Shown one piece after another: positions 19,404-27,029 of a stretch of DNA of 64,000 nucleotides. Made by a program: the position numbers and the translations under genes. Within the stretch, counting starts at the first letter, position 1. Each line of letters begins with the position of its first letter. The notes beneath the pieces were generated by a model. It saw only the letters and a list, made by a program, of their open reading frames with translations, did no database searches and had not been told where the DNA came from. This DNA is from an uncultured Saprospiraceae bacterium. Lineage in GTDB: Bacteria; Bacteroidota; Bacteroidia; Chitinophagales; Saprospiraceae. Where the stretch lies: the NCBI GenBank assembly GCA_938016265.1, contig CALLWB010000013.1, positions 124,001 to 188,000 on the forward strand, read 5' to 3'.

Positions 19404-20565
19404 ATACCTGATCATAGTACTTTCGTTCTTCTCTTTTAGTAACAACTCCTATTGCCAGGAGAAACCTAAAAAGGTGAAAAACTGGGCGCTTTCTGGATAT
19501 ACAAAATCCTTACAAGGCCTATATTGGATAAAAGAACCGACATTTGGTATCGACGAAGTAATAAATGATGTATTCCTTCATAACCGACTGAATTTTAAGT
19601 GGTTTTTGCACAAAAATTGGACTTTTAAAGCAGAACTTAGAACTCGTTTTTTTTTCGGAGAGCTTTCTAAAAGCAATTTTTTCCCTGATTTCAAGGAAAA
19701 TTTGAAAGAAGGGAACAATGATGTCCTCAATTTGCAATGGCTCAACCTAGGTAATCAAGTAATCTTAAACAGCGTGTTTGATCGACTGTATTTGGAATAC
19801 TCTAAGGAAAAGTGGGAGGTTCGGCTAGGTAGACAACGGATCAACTGGGGAATAAATACGGTTTGGAATCCGCACGATATATTCAACGCCTTTACATTTA
19901 CCGACTTTGACTACGAAGAACGCCCAGGTGCTGATGCCCTTCGCATTAAATACTACACGGGCGTTGCGAGTAGTCTGGAGTTGGCTTTCAAAGCCTTTGG
20001 CGATACTGAAAAAATAGTAGGCGGGTTGCTCTGGAAAGCCAACAAATGGAATTATGATTTTCAGACACTTGCAGGCTGGGCAAATCGTGATGTTGTGCTT
20101 GGAGTAGGGTGGGCTGGTGCCATCAAAAACGTTGGATTCAAAGGAGAAATGAGCGGTTTTTTATCAACAAACGATGCCGTTGCCCACACCTTTGCTGGGA
20201 CAGTCAGCTTCGACTATATTTTCAAAAAGGGTATGTACCTTTCTTGGGGTTTGCTATACAATGCTACCGAAAATACCAATTCCAATCTATTTGCATTCGA
20301 TCTGAGTGCCCGCAATCTGTATCCGTACAAATGGGCATCCATTGTCTCCCTGTCTCATCCGATCACACCATTATTTACTGGCGCCCTAGCAATCATCTAT
20401 TCCCCAGTAGAGGCACATCCCTTGTTCATCAATCCAACCCTAACCTATTCCATCTCCCAAAACGTCGACATCAACCTGATCGGCCAGATTTTTCTACAAC
20501 AAAACGCCAACAAATACCGAAGCCCAATCAACATCGCCTACCTAAGGATCAAATGGAGTTTTTAA
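19390..20565 (+). CDS. outer-membrane beta-barrel (DUF1302-like) of the export operon
   Basis: 391 residues from the second Met (19390; a Met codon also lies at 19387), overlapping the ATPase gene by 14 bp, so probably translationally coupled. A signal peptide ends near SNNSYCQ. Alternating aromatic/hydrophobic strands and the segment LGRQRINWGINTVWNPHDIFNAF resemble DUF1302-type and alginate-export-type porins, and the chain ends with YLRIKWSF, an aromatic last residue as expected for a Bam-assembled barrel. In Proteobacteria DUF1302 barrels often travel with DUF1329 LolA-like proteins, so the pairing with a LolA-like gene here is consistent. Substrate unknown. Confidence 0.75.
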   Translation: MKLAKYLIIVLSFFSFSNNSYCQEKPKKVKNWALSGYTKSLQGLYWIKEPTFGIDEVINDVFLHNRLNFKWFLHKNWTFKAELRTRFFFGELSKSNFFPDFKENLKEGNNDVLNLQWLNLGNQVILNSVFDRLYLEYSKEKWEVRLGRQRINWGINTVWNPHDIFNAFTFTDFDYEERPGADALRIKYYTGVASSLELAFKAFGDTEKIVGGLLWKANKWNYDFQTLAGWANRDVVLGVGWAGAIKNVGFKGEMSGFLSTNDAVAHTFAGTVSFDYIFKKGMYLSWGLLYNATENTNSNLFAFDLSARNLYPYKWASIVSLSHPITPLFTGALAIIYSPVEAHPLFINPTLTYSISQNVDINLIGQIFLQQNANKYRSPINIAYLRIKWSF

Positions 20566-20813
20566 GAAGCCATTTATAATCAAACAACTCAAAGGAAACT
20601 CATGTATCAAACAACAACAACAACCAGTCAATGAGAGAACTTGCGGGAGGCCGCTAAAATAGAGTTTGACGTAGGATTTTATTTAACAAGCGTTTTGCCT
20701 TTTGGGCGAATGCAAAAGAAGGTTGCCGAAGGCAAACAAATAGATGAATTTAATGCAAAAAGTACCTTATTCTAAATTCTAAATAAAATCAAAAAATAAA
20801 AATAAAAAAGTCA

Positions 20814-20941
20814 GTAACTACTCATTGTTTCAACCATGAGTAGTTGCAAAGAAAAAAGCCGTACCACGATCCACCCGCTGGATTGTTGATACGGCCACTA
20901 ATTGAAACCTAAGCATCTTTAATTTCTTTTCCCTTACCAGG
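20814..20941 (-). ncRNA. candidate minus-strand small RNA ending in two terminators
   Basis: Minus-strand TAGATTTG (20948-20955) is an exact -7 box. Downstream come a 38-nt hairpin (20858-20895, outer stem GCCGTA/TACGGC, inner ATCCA/TGGAT) followed by six Ts, and a second 12-bp hairpin (20814-20825 with 20836-20847, loop of ten) followed by another T run. No reading frame of note is present on this strand. The element is orphan: it ends 249 bp from the nearest gene. I cannot assign it to a known RNA family; a simple tandem terminator without an RNA function is the alternative. Confidence 0.4.
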
Positions 20942-20947
20942 ACCTTA

Positions 20948-20955
20948 CAAATCTA
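20948..20955 (-). promoter_or_regulatory. -7 box for the candidate small RNA
   Basis: Minus-strand TAGATTTG matches TAnnTTTG exactly. No TTTG is visible at 19-21 nt upstream; the closest sequence is TCTGG. Confidence 0.35.
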
Positions 20956-21312
20956 TGCGAAATACGTATGAACCGCTAACCAGAAAAGAAGGGTCAATAA
21001 AATTTCCACAAACAATTTTTTTATACAGTGTCTATATAAACATCTGATTATTAGGTTTTTATTGACAGCCGACTTTCAGTTGTTATCTAAGATCCTAATC
21101 GAAATTGAAAACTAAAATTCAAGAAAATTAATCTTTTTTTGAGCTTCTAATTGCTTCTGAAAGTTATATTTGTGGTATAAGAATATTGAACGTTAATTTG
21201 CTGTTTATTAGCTGTTTATGTATTCGTTTATCAAGGGTTTGGGACGATAAAGTGGTTGTTTGAAGTTATAAAATAGCTGGTTTCTTGGTTTTTTATCGAC
21301 TAGAATCCCTCG

Positions 21313-21320
21313 TACATTTG
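21313..21320 (+). promoter_or_regulatory. -7 box in front of a short plus-strand transcript
   Basis: TACATTTG matches TAnnTTTG exactly. Downstream are the eight-codon frame MKYLFITK (21377-21403) and a terminator at 21452. No ordinary gene lies between the box and the terminator. Confidence 0.4.
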
Positions 21321-21451
21321 TATTGTAATCAAAAGGGATTATAAAAATTTAAACCTAATAAAACCAAACCACAAAGATGAAATATCTATTTATCACTAAA
21401 TAATATAAAGAAGCATAACAAGGTTAGTAAAAGGGAAATGTTTGTTAGTTC

Positions 21452-21492
21452 AAAAGGGACGTTGGTAAAGACCAGTGTCCCTTTTCCTTGTT
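21452..21492 (+). terminator. rho-independent terminator of an orphan transcript
   Basis: AAAAGGGAC (21452-21460) pairs perfectly with GTCCCTTTT (21477-21485), with an inner TGGT/ACCA stem, followed by a T-rich tract. It ends 113 bp before the DUF4199 gene, so it closes a transcript of about 160 nt that would begin near 21327, or acts as an attenuator for the genes downstream. Confidence 0.7.
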
Positions 21493-21604
21493 TTGTTAAG
21501 GGCTAATTCTAATGTCAAAATTGGGTTTCCCCCTAATGCTTTCCCTTTCTCCTTTTGGTTCCTTAACTTGCAGCTTTTAAAAAGGAATTATCAAGAAAAA
21601 CGGC

Positions 21605-22093
21605 ATGCAACTCGAGATCAAATATGGATTATACATAGGACTTCTTATGTTCTTATGGACAGTAGTAGAGTACCTTGTTGGCTTGCATTCCACCTATATT
21701 CGCTATTATCAAATTATCACTTTATTGGCTTTTTTGATCCCGATTGTAGGCATACCATTAGGTATGTTGGCAAAGCGACGATTGGTTATTGATTATAAGT
21801 TTCCAGATCGTTTTCGCTCTGGTATTGTCATAACTGTCGTATTTATGTTGGTCTGCACTATGGGAGTCATCGCCTACTTTTATTTGGTGAATCCTGATTG
21901 GAATGCGAAGATGGCGCAACAATCAGCCCAAAATTATAAGGAGATGGGCTTCGAACAACCCGGCCATGCCGCCGCTTATGCAAAGGAATATTTTAATGAA
22001 GGAACCTTTATGAAACAAAGCCTGATTGGAAATCTAATAGTAGGCACTGTTGTTACGATGATTGCTTCTTCGGTGATAAAAAGAAAAATTTAA
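21605..22093 (+). CDS. DUF4199-family membrane protein
   Basis: 162 residues with four predicted membrane helices (LYIGLLMFLWTVVEYLVG, IITLLAFLIPIVGIPLGML, SGIVITVVFMLVCTMGVIAYFYL, LIGNLIVGTVVTMIASSVI) and a soluble loop between helices 3 and 4 containing the YKEMG and YAKEYF segments typical of DUF4199, a Bacteroidota family of unknown function. It is separated by one base from the downstream lipoprotein hydrolase, so the two are cotranscribed. Confidence 0.8.
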   Translation: MQLEIKYGLYIGLLMFLWTVVEYLVGLHSTYIRYYQIITLLAFLIPIVGIPLGMLAKRRLVIDYKFPDRFRSGIVITVVFMLVCTMGVIAYFYLVNPDWNAKMAQQSAQNYKEMGFEQPGHAAAYAKEYFNEGTFMKQSLIGNLIVGTVVTMIASSVIKRKI

Positions 22094-22094
22094 C

Positions 22095-23018
22095 ATGAGA
22101 TCTACCTCCTCTATTCTCTTCATTGCTGTTCTTCTATTACTTGGAAGTACCTCGTGCAAGCATACCAAAACAATTGCCTACACGAACGAAAAATACACCA
22201 ATTCTGCTTCCAAATTTTTAGATTTAGGATCATTGAAAGTGCACTACCGGGATGAAGGCGATGGCAAACCGATTGTTATGGTGCATGGCCTGGGAGGTTT
22301 TCTCCAGATGTGGGACGGATGGGCGGAAGATTTCAGTAAAGACCACCGTGTTATTAGAATGGATCTGCCAATGGCTGGCCTGACAGGGCCGATAGATCAC
22401 CTTCCTGACCAACCAACTATTGATGTATTTGTAGAATTTCTGCATGGATTTATTATGACCTTAGGTATTGATGATTTCCATTTGGCTGGCAATTCTCTAG
22501 GAGGATGGATTGCTTGGGAATACGCTGTTGCGCATCCAGAAAAAGTAGACAAACTAATATTAATTGATGCGGCAGGTCTGATCGATATAAAAGACGGCCC
22601 AAAAGCTGTAAAATTGTCAAGGGGGCCTTTCGGGAAATTATTCCTCAAATCCGGAGTCCCCAAATGGGTGGTAAAAAGTTTCTACAAAGGCGCCTACGGA
22701 GACAAAAAACAAGTCACCGATGAAAGAGTCACTCGGTTTTACGAAATTTTGAACAGAGAAGGCAACCTAAGAGCCTTCTACGACTTAAGCAATTATGACA
22801 TCGAATTGGACAAAGATAAAGTCAATGGTTTAAGTATGCCAACACTCATTCTCTGGGGCCAGGACGACAACTGGATTGATGTCTCCAACGCCTATGATTT
22901 CGAAAAAAGAATAAAAGACAATGAGCTAAAAGTATTTCCAGGACTTGGACATGCGCCAATGGAAGAAAATGCAGCAGAAACATTAAAAGTTGCCAGAGCT
23001 TTTTTGATTAAAGAATAA
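22095..23018 (+). CDS. lipoprotein alpha/beta hydrolase
   Basis: 307 residues. An N-terminal lipobox (LLGSTSC) predicts a lipid-anchored periplasmic or surface protein. The alpha/beta-hydrolase core shows the oxyanion loop VHGLGGFLQMW, nucleophile elbow GNSLGG with Ser, the catalytic Asp in LWGQDDNWI, and His in GLGHAPMEE. Closest in style to esterase/haloalkane-dehalogenase-like hydrolases; no specific substrate can be given. The start follows the DUF4199 stop by one base. Confidence 0.9.
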   Translation: MRSTSSILFIAVLLLLGSTSCKHTKTIAYTNEKYTNSASKFLDLGSLKVHYRDEGDGKPIVMVHGLGGFLQMWDGWAEDFSKDHRVIRMDLPMAGLTGPIDHLPDQPTIDVFVEFLHGFIMTLGIDDFHLAGNSLGGWIAWEYAVAHPEKVDKLILIDAAGLIDIKDGPKAVKLSRGPFGKLFLKSGVPKWVVKSFYKGAYGDKKQVTDERVTRFYEILNREGNLRAFYDLSNYDIELDKDKVNGLSMPTLILWGQDDNWIDVSNAYDFEKRIKDNELKVFPGLGHAPMEENAAETLKVARAFLIKE

Positions 23019-23086
23019 GCCAATCAAAAGTATTCTTGTTACCTTTGCGACAGGATTTTATCCACCAGATTCAACGGAAGTGCACA

Positions 23087-23704
23087 ATGAAAAATGTTCT
23101 ACTATTCATCGTTTTTAGTCTATTATTAATTAACACAATGGCACAAGGAGATCATCAACAAAAATATGGAGTAGGGGATCCCGCTCCCGAATTTAAAGGG
23201 ATTGACCAATACGAAAAAGAAATAAACTCCAGAGAATTAAGAGAAAACGGACCCGTAGTATTGGTGTTTTACCGTGGGACTTGGTGTCCTTATTGCAAAA
23301 AACACGTAAGTGCACTCCAAAATTCATTAGAAGAATTTACAAAACTGGGCGCATCAATTGTTGTAGTAACACCAGAACAATCGGAGTTTGTCGATAAAAT
23401 GGTTAAAAAGACCAAAGCCACGTTTTCTATCATTCATGATAAGGACTACAAAATCATGAAAGAATTCGGAATAGATTTCAAAATTTCAGAAGAAACCGTT
23501 CCCCGTTCCTACGACTACGTGCTAAACGGCACCAGGGAAGCCAATGGTAATGAAGATGATCTCTTACCAATCCCAGCAACCTACGTAATAAACACCGAAG
23601 GAACAATAGATTATATCCATTTTGATCCTGACTATAGAAACAGATCTAGCATGGAAGATATTTTAACACACCTAAAACCAAAGCAAGAAAATGCAAAAGA
23701 TTGA
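23087..23704 (+). CDS. secreted AhpC/TSA-family peroxiredoxin-like protein
   Basis: 205 residues from ATG 23087, chosen because the signal peptide MKNVLLFIVFSLLLINTMAQ begins there; an in-frame ATG 51 bp upstream would add a charged extension. The thioredoxin-fold core has GDPAPEFKGIDQ and the active-site segment FYRGTWCPYCKKH, where the peroxidatic and a second Cys form CPYC as in AhpC/TSA proteins of the peroxiredoxin-like type. It likely reduces peroxides or disulfides in the periplasm. The 3' end overlaps the next gene by 14 bp. Confidence 0.9.
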   Translation: MKNVLLFIVFSLLLINTMAQGDHQQKYGVGDPAPEFKGIDQYEKEINSRELRENGPVVLVFYRGTWCPYCKKHVSALQNSLEEFTKLGASIVVVTPEQSEFVDKMVKKTKATFSIIHDKDYKIMKEFGIDFKISEETVPRSYDYVLNGTREANGNEDDLLPIPATYVINTEGTIDYIHFDPDYRNRSSMEDILTHLKPKQENAKD

Positions 23705-24161
23705 TCCGCTTAATCAAGTAGCCGAATTTCACCGAACGTTCAAACATCCAGTATTAGAGGAACCAACTATTCCTTCACCACAACGCTGCTCCTTGCGGGT
23801 ATCGCTGATTGCTGAGGAACTGAAAGAACTGGAGGAGGCTATCGAGCAAGATGACTTGGTAGAAGTTGCGGATGCGCTCTGTGATATCCAATATGTACTT
23901 GCCGGTGCAATTCTAGAGTTTGGCTTGGGGGAAAAATTCAAAACGTTATTTGACGAAGTACAACGCTCCAATATGAGCAAGGCTTGCAAAACCGAGGAAG
24001 AAGCAATTGCTACTGTCAATTACTACAAGGCGAAAGATGGTACAGAAAGCTACTACAAAGAGATAGACGGCCTTTTTCTGGTATACAGAACAGCAGACGA
24101 CAAAACGCTGAAATCAGTGAACTATTCGCCAGCAGACTTGAAGACGATTTTACAGTCTTAG
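23691..24161 (+). CDS. MazG-like / phosphoribosyl-ATP pyrophosphohydrolase-type protein
   Basis: 156 residues with the all-alpha NTP pyrophosphohydrolase signature: EELKELEEAIEQDD followed by EVADALCDIQYVL, which supplies the Mg-binding acidic residues (ExxE and ExxD). It probably hydrolyses a nucleoside triphosphate, as house-cleaning or in nucleotide metabolism. A C-terminal ~45 residues (YYKEIDGLFLVYRTADDKTLKS) is an extra beta-rich part. It overlaps the peroxiredoxin gene by 14 bp and the opposite-strand kinase gene by 4 bp at the 3' ends. Confidence 0.85.
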   Translation: MQKIDPLNQVAEFHRTFKHPVLEEPTIPSPQRCSLRVSLIAEELKELEEAIEQDDLVEVADALCDIQYVLAGAILEFGLGEKFKTLFDEVQRSNMSKACKTEEEAIATVNYYKAKDGTESYYKEIDGLFLVYRTADDKTLKSVNYSPADLKTILQS

Positions 24162-25078
24162 AGTTTGGCGATGACGAGCTGTGTATTTCTCAATTGACGG
24201 ACTCTTGACATCAATTCTTCTACTTTTTGTAGTTGTTTCGGATTTTCTACGCTAAGCAGATTGTTTTCGAGGTGCCATGCAATCATTCCGTGAGCAGCCC
24301 AGGATACATAAACGGGTAGTAACTTGACTTCTTGCTGCGAAATTTGTCGTTGTTGATAATATTCTTCTAGTAGAATGGCGGTCAGTTGCTCATTGAGTAC
24401 TTGGCCTTCGAAGCAAAATCCGTTGATCGTCATTCCAATATCAAACAAAAAACTATCAACACAAACCTCTTCAAAATCAAGGATCGCCTTGAGTTCTCCA
24501 CCTTGAAACACGGTATTCGTAGGAAACAAATCACCGTGCACCAACCCTCTTGGAACGGTAATTTGGAGAGGCATCCGCATGAAGTTGGTCTGATCAATAA
24601 AGTATTCAAAGATTTCAGGGTATTGGATCTCAGCATCGTCGAATCGCTGTATTAATCGATGGCAGCGACTTAGACTGATCGAATTGCTTTTTGCACCGAT
24701 GCCTTTTTTGGCGTATGGAATTTTATGAAATTTGCCCATTGCCTTAGCAATTTCGCGGACGACTTGCTCATTGATCTCTGTTTCTCCACCCTTTAGAAAG
24801 TCGTAAATTACCACAACTCCATCCGGCGTATTTGTAGAAAAACCACCGTCTTTTCGTTGTATAGGGAAGGCCGCTGGAAAATTCATATCCTTCAAAACCT
24901 TGAGTACCTTCATTTCGTACTCTACATCGGCTCTCGATTGCGACTTATAGATTCTATATAAATAATGGTCTCCTGCTGTTATCAGCTTATAGTTGGTGTT
25001 GGAAAACCCGAAATTTACTTTTTCTACATCCAAAATATCTCCTATACTGTAAAACTGTAATACTTCCTTGATACCCAT
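24158..25078 (-). CDS. phosphotransferase family protein (homoserine-kinase type II / APH-like)
   Basis: 306 residues with the aminoglycoside-phosphotransferase/choline-kinase fold: N-lobe NTNYKL and LYRIYKSQSR, the catalytic loop GLVHGDLFPTN and the metal-binding DFEEVCVD (DxD-like). Domain order and length match the ThrB-II homoserine kinases found in many Bacteroidota, but APH, choline kinase and fructosamine kinase share these motifs, so substrate remains open. Its stop overlaps that of the convergent MazG-like gene. Confidence 0.85.
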   Translation of the reverse strand: MGIKEVLQFYSIGDILDVEKVNFGFSNTNYKLITAGDHYLYRIYKSQSRADVEYEMKVLKVLKDMNFPAAFPIQRKDGGFSTNTPDGVVVIYDFLKGGETEINEQVVREIAKAMGKFHKIPYAKKGIGAKSNSISLSRCHRLIQRFDDAEIQYPEIFEYFIDQTNFMRMPLQITVPRGLVHGDLFPTNTVFQGGELKAILDFEEVCVDSFLFDIGMTINGFCFEGQVLNEQLTAILLEEYYQQRQISQQEVKLLPVYVSWAAHGMIAWHLENNLLSVENPKQLQKVEELMSRVRQLRNTQLVIAKL

Positions 25079-25440
25079 AGCTCTGTTGGTCTTTGTCTGA
25101 GGTTTTTATTTAATTATTTTTTGCAAAATATATATTGCAACCTTCAAGATAGTAGATTACTTAAAACTGAGCAATTTTAGCGGCACTTTTTATTAAAAGA
25201 AAAAATCCTTTACCATGAATTTTCTGCTAATTATGATAAGCTAGGACAATTATTTGTTGTGAACAGTTTGTTATAAGATATTTTGGTGAATAATAATATA
25301 TAATAGGTGACAAAACTGCTGATTTATCAGTTTTACAACCTAAAATTCGTTATTTTTATCTTGATAAATGAATTTAGAATAAAAGCTGACCAACTAAAGA
25401 ATTTTTTTTAATGCCTACCCCTACCCAACAAATTACAGTG
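25079..25440. other. intergenic region with small hairpins
   Basis: A 360-bp AT-rich gap between divergent genes. It contains a TTGCAA pair (25121-25126 and 25135-25140) and the perfect inverted repeat AAAACTG/CAGTTTT (25312-25318 with 25328-25334, with an alternative CTGAT/ATCAG stem inside). No T run follows the latter, so an operator or RNA structure is likelier than a terminator. No gene seen. Confidence 0.4.
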
Positions 25441-25899
25441 ATGCTGTATATACTGCTTCTTTGTGCAATAAGCTGTGATAACCCAAACAAAATAGCTACC
25501 GCTAATCAATCGATGATTTCTGACTCTATTCTTGTGAAACCAGGATCGAAAGTATTGATAAAAAGAGTATCCACATTCAATGATGGAAATGAAATTTTGA
25601 TTACCTATTTTGTTTCAGACACTACCGACTGGATTGCTATAAAAACGGATTTGATAGAAGAACGAGAAGACATTCTTTCTGAATTTCCTAATATTAAAAC
25701 GATTTCCTTGGTTTGTTATACCTCATTAGAAAACACACCCGTTGTAAAAACGAATCCAATTTTCGCCTGGAACCATCAAGTAAATCAATATAGAGCTTGC
25801 TCCCTAGACAACAGCGAAGGCAAATGGAGATATTCCTATGGAGGAACCGAATCAAGTGAAGAAAGTACAGGCAAATGGAAAAAAATGGATTGGCTATAA
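25441..25899 (+). CDS. small lipoprotein of unknown function
   Basis: 152 residues from ATG 25441, chosen because it starts a lipoprotein signal (MLYILLLCAISC, lipobox AISC); an in-frame ATG ten codons earlier would add MPTPTQQITV. The mature part contains beta-rich segments and ends with WKKMDWL. I do not recognise the family. It stands alone, with 107 bp to the msrA gene. Confidence 0.6.
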   Translation: MLYILLLCAISCDNPNKIATANQSMISDSILVKPGSKVLIKRVSTFNDGNEILITYFVSDTTDWIAIKTDLIEEREDILSEFPNIKTISLVCYTSLENTPVVKTNPIFAWNHQVNQYRACSLDNSEGKWRYSYGGTESSEESTGKWKKMDWL

Positions 25900-25949
25900 T
25901 TAGGAAAAATTAAACAAATTGTAATTATTGTAGTTGTATTGAACGAAAA

Positions 25950-25963
25950 GCCTAAATTTAGGC
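25950..25963. promoter_or_regulatory. 14-bp perfect palindrome upstream of msrA
   Basis: GCCTAAATTTAGGC is a perfect palindrome 43 bp before the msrA ATG. Its centre TAAATTTA resembles a -7 box, so a repressor site overlapping the promoter is possible; no factor can be named. Confidence 0.4.
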
Positions 25964-26006
25964 CTGTCGAATTTATTGATTGTTGAATTATTATAAAAGC
26001 ATTACA

Positions 26007-26552
26007 ATGAACAAGGAAAACCTTGAAATAGCAACATTAGGAGCAGGATGTTTTTGGTGTGTAGAGGCCGTATTTCAGGATTTGAAAGGAGTAGAACGCG
26101 TCGTATCCGGCTATGTGGGTGGAAAAACGGATAACCCAACTTACCGAGAGATTTGTAGTGGCACCACTGGCCATGCAGAAGTAGTCCAAATCACTTTCGA
26201 CCCCACCATTATTTCCTTTGAAAGTCTGTTAGATGTATTCTGGACAACACATAACCCTACCACACTCAACCAACAAGGAGCTGACAAAGGCACGCAATAT
26301 CGTAGCGCAATCTTCTACCATAATGAAGCACAAAAGGAAATAGCGGAAGGTTCTAAAACAAAAACCGATGCCTCTGATCTATGGCAAGATTCCATCGTTA
26401 CCGAGGTAACAGCCATCTCAAAATTTTATCCTGCAGAAGACAATCACCAAAATTACTTTAAGCTAAATCCCAATCAAGGATATTGCCGAGTGGTTATCAA
26501 TCCTAAAGTTGCTAAGCTAAGGTCCAAATATGCCCATTTATTGAAAGGTTAA
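26007..26552 (+). CDS. msrA: peptide-methionine (S)-S-oxide reductase MsrA
   Basis: 181 residues from ATG 26007; an earlier in-frame ATG at 25980 would add nine residues not found in the family. MsrA reduces methionine-S-sulfoxide in proteins. The catalytic GCFWCVEA motif (Cys15, Cys18 in this numbering), YVGGKTDNPTY, GHAEVVQ, the HNPTTLNQQGADKGTQYRSA stretch and the late Cys in GYCRV are all present. Length and order are those of standard MsrA without a fused MsrB domain. Confidence 0.97.
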   Translation: MNKENLEIATLGAGCFWCVEAVFQDLKGVERVVSGYVGGKTDNPTYREICSGTTGHAEVVQITFDPTIISFESLLDVFWTTHNPTTLNQQGADKGTQYRSAIFYHNEAQKEIAEGSKTKTDASDLWQDSIVTEVTAISKFYPAEDNHQNYFKLNPNQGYCRVVINPKVAKLRSKYAHLLKG

Positions 26553-26608
26553 TCCCCCAGACAACCAACAAATTAGGCTGTTTAATAGGTACTCTGATTG
26601 AAATTCGT

Positions 26609-26616
26609 TAACTTTG
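26609..26616 (+). promoter_or_regulatory. -7 box of the formate-dehydrogenase-like operon
   Basis: TAACTTTG is an exact TAnnTTTG match 21 bp before the ATG of the DUF7009 gene. The -33 region is weak. Confidence 0.45.
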
Positions 26617-26637
26617 GTTGAACCTAAATCTTGAACT

Positions 26638-27009
26638 ATGAAACTTCGAATAAAAGGAGACTCCATTCGTTTGCGCCTTACTCAATCTGAAGTCCGTCAG
26701 TTTGGAAACACAGGTACCATTACAGAAAAAATACATTTTGGTCAGGTAAATCTGGCGTATTCTTTGGAAAGAAAGCCCGCAGGATACTTGAATGCGCTAT
26801 ATACCAAAAACCACGTACGAGTCTTTGTACCCGCAGAAACAGCGAAAAATTGGATAGATACGGATCAAGTCGGACTAGAAACACAAGTCGATTTAGGAAA
26901 AGGCAAACAGCTCAGTATTCTAGTAGAAAAAGATTTTCAGTGCCTAGACGCACGTCCCGATGAATCTGATAATTTCCCCAATCCAAAGCTAGGCAGAAAA
27001 ACAGCATAA
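26638..27009 (+). CDS. DUF7009-family protein at the head of the fdh operon
   Basis: 123 residues beginning MKLRIKGDSIRLRLTQSEV, the characteristic opening of a small Bacteroidota family (DUF7009) often seen beside fdhD and molybdopterin oxidoreductase genes. Predominantly beta with conserved FGQVNLAYSLE and LGKGKQLSILVEKDFQCL segments, and a single Cys near the end. Function unknown; the neighbourhood points to a role in formate-dehydrogenase maturation or cofactor handling. Confidence 0.75.
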   Translation: MKLRIKGDSIRLRLTQSEVRQFGNTGTITEKIHFGQVNLAYSLERKPAGYLNALYTKNHVRVFVPAETAKNWIDTDQVGLETQVDLGKGKQLSILVEKDFQCLDARPDESDNFPNPKLGRKTA

Positions 27010-27029
27010 TTTTTTCATAACAATTTCCA

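Larger units (their letters stand above)
20566..21604. other. 1-kb intergenic region
   Basis: No convincing long gene. A 45-codon frame without a start ATG (20635-20775) has protein-like sequence (ENLREAAKIEFDVGFY, then LTSVLPFGRMQKKVAEGKQ) and may be a pseudogene scrap or an intergenic repeat. To its right lie a minus-strand hairpin pair with T runs and, further on, a plus-strand -7 box, an eight-codon frame and a strong terminator. These are listed separately. Confidence 0.6.
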
